Below are positions 7,445-10,084 of a stretch of 10,084 bases of DNA, in pieces (the first letter of the stretch is position 1; each line of letters opens with the position of its first letter). The notes below the pieces were generated by a model. It worked only from the letters and a program-made list of their open reading frames with translations. It ran no database searches and was not told where the DNA came from. Source of the DNA: Spirochaeta sp. (GTDB lineage Bacteria; Spirochaetota; Spirochaetia; DSM-27196; Alkalispirochaetaceae); the NCBI GenBank assembly GCA_027859055.1, contig JAQIBO010000282.1, positions 1-10,084 of the forward strand. The letters are read 5' to 3'. The position numbers and the translations under genes are program-made.

Positions 7445-8393
7445 ACAGCAGGCGGTAGACGCGGTCTCGTGAGGACTCGCGGATATTACCGTACTTCACG
7501 TGAAGCACCGCGCCGCTGCGCGAGGTCCGGACAACCGTTGCGATCAGGTTGAGCGCCCGTTTACCGTCGGGATGAAAGCTGAGTTCCACCGTGTCGCCGG
7601 TGGAAAAACGTTTGCCCGGGTTCTCCAGGCTTGCCCCACCCCCACCGATGTCAATGAACTCCGACAACGCAGCCTCGTCACTACACGTGGCACTGCAAAC
7701 GTACACGGGAATGCGTATCTCCCGCCGGAAGTGTGACCGCAGCTGTACCCCGGAGATCTCTTCAGCGTGCTGGAGTTGCACTTCCTCTCCGTCACGAAGG
7801 AGCACCGCGGAGTCAAACTCAAATACGCCGGCATCGTTCTGGTACACGACGTGGACAAAACTGCCGTCTGTCAGGGGAGTATCGGGACCGTCCAAACAAA
7901 CGCGCAGCGCATCGGACTGCGCCTCTATCACCTGAGCGTGGACCGGCGCGCGGCGCGGTTTCTGGATCAGGAGCGCGGCCCCCGGAGGAAGCTCGACGCT
8001 TGACTGCGGGCGCATTCCCACCGGCTTGCCGGTAAAACCGAGTTTCACCCGCAACGCCGAGACCTGGCTGGCGGAGATCTCCCCGTCCTCAAGAGCCAAC
8101 GTCGCGGCCTGGTTGAATACGCCCTGGTTTTGAAGGAGGACGTGCCTGGCGGTATTCCGGCGGAGGTGCTGCACCAGGGTTCCCACTACGCTTTCCTCGG
8201 AGGGGGTTAACCCGCACTGTTGGACCAGCTCGTGGTACCGCTGGGCGTCCTCGCGGGCGTGGCGCCGTTGCTCCACGTTTCTTCGCCGTACGTAGTACGC
8301 GATAAACGCCACGATCACGCCGACAACGACCGCGGCCACCGCGATCATCTCGACCAACGGTGTTTCAAATCCTGCGGCAAGGGAACTTTCCAT
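7422..8393 (-). CDS. Membrane-anchored PilZ-domain protein (probable c-di-GMP receptor)
   Basis: From the ATG at 8393 the protein has 323 residues; an upstream in-frame TTG (8429) coincides with a likely -35 box and is rejected. Layout: one membrane helix (about 14-35, MIAVAAVVVGVIVAFIAYYV) followed by a basic stop-transfer run (RRRNVEQRR); a helical region (about 50-130) that includes CGLTPSEESVV; a beta-rich middle domain (about 135-215), which may be an N-terminal PilZ-like barrel; and a C-terminal PilZ domain (about 218-320). The PilZ c-di-GMP signature is present as RSHFRR (219-224), the RxxxR arm, and DIGGGGAS (248-255) for the D/N-x-S-x-x-G turn; the usual Ser is Gly here. The most likely role is a c-di-GMP effector facing the cytoplasm, perhaps in motility or surface behaviour. 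The first 65 residues and middle domain resemble proteins I associate with spirochaetes. The gene converges on the MFS gene with overlapping 3' ends. PilZ assignment is firm; ligand binding is inferred. Confidence 0.87.
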   Translation of the reverse strand: MESSLAAGFETPLVEMIAVAAVVVGVIVAFIAYYVRRRNVEQRRHAREDAQRYHELVQQCGLTPSEESVVGTLVQHLRRNTARHVLLQNQGVFNQAATLALEDGEISASQVSALRVKLGFTGKPVGMRPQSSVELPPGAALLIQKPRRAPVHAQVIEAQSDALRVCLDGPDTPLTDGSFVHVVYQNDAGVFEFDSAVLLRDGEEVQLQHAEEISGVQLRSHFRREIRIPVYVCSATCSDEAALSEFIDIGGGGASLENPGKRFSTGDTVELSFHPDGKRALNLIATVVRTSRSGAVLHVKYGNIRESSRDRVYRLLFNPPERE

Positions 8394-8399
8394 GCGTCT

Positions 8400-8429
8400 A
8401 ACGTATGTCCGCGGGCGGAAGAAGGTCAA
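8400..8429 (-). promoter_or_regulatory. Candidate promoter of the PilZ gene, possibly leaderless
   Basis: On the minus strand TTGACC (8429-8424, five of six to consensus) is followed after 18 nt by TACGTT (8405-8400, three of six). The expected transcription start is about 8393-8394, essentially the first base of ATG 8393. No Shine-Dalgarno precedes this ATG, which agrees with a leaderless message. The -10 box is weak, so this is tentative. Confidence 0.35.
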
Positions 8430-8430
8430 A

Positions 8431-8466
8431 CGGCACGCGGTGACCGTTTGAGCGCCGGTCGTGCCG
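8431..8466. repeat. Imperfect inverted repeat upstream of the PilZ promoter
   Basis: CGGCACG (8431-8437) and CGTGCCG (8460-8466) are perfect reverse complements; inner ACCG (8443-8446) and CGGT (8456-8459) also pair after a 5-nt bulge. It lies directly upstream of the candidate PilZ -35 box, in the region shared with the sugar-binding gene. There is no T-run, so it is not a terminator; an operator is possible. Confidence 0.4.
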
Positions 8467-8493
8467 ATTAGTTCGTCAGTTGCATAAATTGAG

Positions 8494-8505
8494 CACGGAA
8501 CCGTG
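8494..8505. promoter_or_regulatory. Palindrome CACGGAACCGTG, candidate operator
   Basis: Five-base arms CACGG/CCGTG flank a two-base centre, ending 4 bp before the candidate -35 (8510) of the sugar-binding gene. Size and position suit a repressor or activator half-site pair, such as a LacI-type sugar regulator, but no regulator gene is in the window. Confidence 0.3.
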
Positions 8506-8509
8506 GAAT

Positions 8510-8539
8510 TTGACGTTTGCGCAGCCGAGTGGCTAGGTT
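8510..8539 (+). promoter_or_regulatory. Candidate promoter of the AglE-like gene
   Basis: TTGACG (8510-8515, five of six to the -35 consensus) is followed after 18 nt by TAGGTT (8534-8539, three of six to the -10 box). The start would be near 8546, leaving a leader of about 98 nt. The -35 is good and the -10 weak. Confidence 0.35.
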
Positions 8540-8581
8540 TTACGTGAGTCGTTGAGTGCTTGTGGGCTTATCGACCTCGGT

Positions 8582-8615
8582 CCGGGCCCTCCCACCTTTA
8601 ATCACAACGGCCCGG
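8582..8615 (+). promoter_or_regulatory. Leader hairpin upstream of the AglE-like gene
   Basis: CCGGGCC (8582-8588) and GGCCCGG (8609-8615) form a perfect seven-pair all-G/C stem with a 20-nt loop that contains CCCTCCC at its left edge. The stem ends 13 nt before the Shine-Dalgarno AGGGGGT (8629-8635). The pyrimidine-rich loop could pair alternatively with that purine-rich site. It may influence translation or mRNA stability; no known riboswitch class is recognised. Confidence 0.35.
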
Positions 8616-8628
8616 TGGACTAACCCTT

Positions 8629-8635
8629 AGGGGGT
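8629..8635 (+). promoter_or_regulatory. Shine-Dalgarno of the AglE-like gene
   Basis: AGGGGGT, 8 nt before ATG 8644. An ACCC at 8623-8626 could pair with its GGGT end, a small local hairpin that would partly hide the site. Confidence 0.7.
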
Positions 8636-8643
8636 AACAGCAC

Positions 8644-10005
8644 ATGAAACACACAAAACTCGCGTTTCTGGCCGTAGTGACGGCAGGACTCCTCGTGCTT
8701 GGAGGATGTTCTCAATCTGATCAGGAATCGGACGGTGACGGCGCCGATTCCGGAGACGGTGAACCGGCGCAAGCCTCGTACACCGACAATCCGTACACCG
8801 ATGGTGAAGACCTGTCCGGTGAGACGGTGAACATCTTTGGCGCCTTTGTCGACACCGACGCAGAGCGCTTTGAAGCGAGCATGGTGCCCTTTGAAGAAGA
8901 GACCGGTATTGAGGTTGACTACGAAGGTTCCGGCGACTTTGAGTCGTTGATCACCGTACGGACTTCAGGCGGAGATCCGCCGGATATCGCCGCATTTCCG
9001 CAGCCGGGCCTCATGCGGGACATGGTGGAACGAGGAAATGTCATAGACGTGTCCACGTTTATGGATATGGAGCACCTGCAGGAGCAGTATGACCAGAGCT
9101 GGATCGACCTGACTGACTACAACGACATTATCTCGGGGGTATGGTACCGCGCCAGCGTGAAATCTCTCGTGTGGTATCCCGTGCCGGAGTTCTCGGAAGC
9201 GGGCTATGAAATCCCTGAGACGTGGGATGAGATGATCGCCCTCAGTGAGCAGATGGTGGAAGATGGAAACACCCCCTGGTCGATCGGTATTGAATCCTCC
9301 GGCGCCACCGGTTGGGTTGCCACCGACTGGTTGGAAGACATCATGCTTCGCGTTCATCCCCCCGAGGTCTATGACCGATGGACTGCCGGTGAGCTCAACT
9401 TTGATTCCCCCGAAGTGCGGGATGCGATGGGGTATATGGAAGAGATCTGGATGAACCCGGATTTTGTCCGCGGCGGCACGCAGTCAATTCTGACCGTACC
9501 GTTCGGCGACGCCGCCACCGCGATGTTCAGCGATCCGCCGAAAGCGTTTCTCCATCGCCAGGCGAGCTTTATTCCGGCGTTTTTCCCGGATGACGTAGAG
9601 ATTGGTGACGACGTGGACTACTTCTACCTGCCGCCGATCGACGAGGAACAGGGCAGTCCCGTTCTTGGCGCCGGAGACCTGATGTCGCCGATGAAAGACA
9701 CACCCGCGATTCGCGCGGTTATGCGCTGGCTCACCACCGGTGAATCCACCAAAGCGTGGCTTGAGGCCGGGGGATTTGTTTCACCGCATAACGATACCCC
9801 GCTGGAGTGGTATCCGACGGAGGCGGACCGCGGCTACGCGGAAATTCTTCAGAACGCGGACACCTTCCGTTTTGACGCCTCGGATATGATGCCGGCTCAG
9901 GTCGGTACCGGATCCTTCTGGACCGGTATGGTTGACTGGGTCAACGGTAAGCCCATCGACGAGGTATTGCCGGCGATCGATGAAGGCTGGCCTGAAGAAG
10001 GCTGA
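8644..10005 (+). CDS. AglE-like carbohydrate ABC transporter substrate-binding lipoprotein
   Basis: The 453-residue protein has a lipoprotein signal peptide: basic MKHTK, a hydrophobic core, and the lipobox LGGC with the lipidated Cys22. An acidic low-complexity linker (about 23-45, rich in Asp, Glu, Ser, Gly) tethers the binding domain. The mature part carries hallmarks of the CUT1 extracellular sugar-binding family, closest to the alpha-glucoside protein AglE: FGAFVDTDAERFEASMVPFEEETGI, YEGSGDFESLITVR, GGDPPDIAAFPQPG, QSWIDL, SVKSLVWY, ETWDEM, TPWSIGIESSGATGW, LHRQASF, and near the end FRFDASDMMPAQVGTGSFW then WVNGKPIDEVL. It should capture a sugar, probably an alpha-glucoside or glucosylated compatible solute, for import by membrane partners presumably encoded just beyond the window. 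The strong Shine-Dalgarno fixes the start. The protein is strikingly acidic, which fits a saline habitat. The exact sugar is not proven by sequence. Confidence 0.93.
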   Translation: MKHTKLAFLAVVTAGLLVLGGCSQSDQESDGDGADSGDGEPAQASYTDNPYTDGEDLSGETVNIFGAFVDTDAERFEASMVPFEEETGIEVDYEGSGDFESLITVRTSGGDPPDIAAFPQPGLMRDMVERGNVIDVSTFMDMEHLQEQYDQSWIDLTDYNDIISGVWYRASVKSLVWYPVPEFSEAGYEIPETWDEMIALSEQMVEDGNTPWSIGIESSGATGWVATDWLEDIMLRVHPPEVYDRWTAGELNFDSPEVRDAMGYMEEIWMNPDFVRGGTQSILTVPFGDAATAMFSDPPKAFLHRQASFIPAFFPDDVEIGDDVDYFYLPPIDEEQGSPVLGAGDLMSPMKDTPAIRAVMRWLTTGESTKAWLEAGGFVSPHNDTPLEWYPTEADRGYAEILQNADTFRFDASDMMPAQVGTGSFWTGMVDWVNGKPIDEVLPAIDEGWPEEG

Positions 10006-10019
10006 CGTGAACTAAATCG

Positions 10020-10055
10020 GGCGCTGCTCCGTGCGGTATCGCACGGGGTGGCGCC
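10020..10055 (+). promoter_or_regulatory. Intercistronic 16-bp stem-loop after the AglE-like gene
   Basis: GGCGC-TGCT-CCGTGCG (10020-10035) pairs with CGCACGG-GGTG-GCGCC (10040-10055) around a GTAT loop: 13 Watson-Crick pairs and three G-U wobbles in a continuous 16-pair stem. It begins 14 nt after the stop. No long T-run follows (only GTTTC), and a Shine-Dalgarno comes soon after, so it looks less like a full terminator and more like an RNA-stabilising or partial-attenuation hairpin. Such elements between binding-protein and permease genes keep the binding protein in excess. Confidence 0.6.
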
Positions 10056-10068
10056 GTTTCATATCTAC

Positions 10069-10084
10069 GGAGGGTACGATATAT
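10069..10084 (+). promoter_or_regulatory. Shine-Dalgarno and start edge of the next gene (probable permease)
   Basis: GGAGGG (about 10069-10074) is followed by TACGATAT and then AT at the last two bases. If the next base is G, an ATG begins at 10083 with an 8-nt spacer. By the usual order of such loci it would be the first sugar ABC permease; no coding sequence is visible to confirm this. Confidence 0.4.

Overview
The window is bacterial, fairly GC-rich (high fifties per cent by eye) and densely coded. It suggests a free-living, possibly salt-adapted spirochaete. The hints are a membrane-anchored PilZ protein of a type I associate with spirochaetes, large PAS-rich hybrid kinases, a diguanylate cyclase response regulator, and a very acidic AglE-type sugar-binding lipoprotein. 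The phylum is an inference from gene style, since no rRNA or marker gene is present.

Left part (1-5976, minus strand, read right to left) is a tightly packed signal-transduction operon. It opens with a soluble hybrid histidine kinase (PAS-PAS-PAS-HisKA-HATPase-REC-REC-HPt). This overlaps by ATGA a REC-GGDEF response regulator with an intact GGEEF active site and an RxxD inhibition site. After a 19-nt gap comes a membrane histidine kinase whose reading frame is cut by an in-frame TAG in the third membrane segment. After another 22 nt the operon starts a further membrane protein, probably a 7TM-type kinase or cyclase input module, which runs off the window. The likely flow is kinase to REC to HPt to the REC of the cyclase, with c-di-GMP as output.

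Centre (about 6092-7444, plus strand) is a YcaD-like major facilitator transporter divergent from the operon. Its 3' end overlaps by 23 bp the 3' end of a convergent gene (7422-8393, minus) for a PilZ-domain protein with one N-terminal membrane anchor. That protein is a plausible receptor for the c-di-GMP made by the cyclase in the neighbouring operon.

Right part (8394-10084): a 250-bp divergent regulatory region holds candidate promoters and inverted repeats. It is followed by an alpha-glucoside-type (AglE-like) ABC transporter substrate-binding lipoprotein. After its stop lies a 16-bp hairpin, then a Shine-Dalgarno and the first two bases of what is probably the next gene, presumably a permease.

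No tRNA, rRNA, CRISPR array, insertion sequence or phage gene was seen. I found no convincing wholly new system. The most notable items are the amber-split kinase, the coupled phosphorelay/c-di-GMP layout with a nearby PilZ receptor, and several RNA-structure candidates around the sugar-binding gene.
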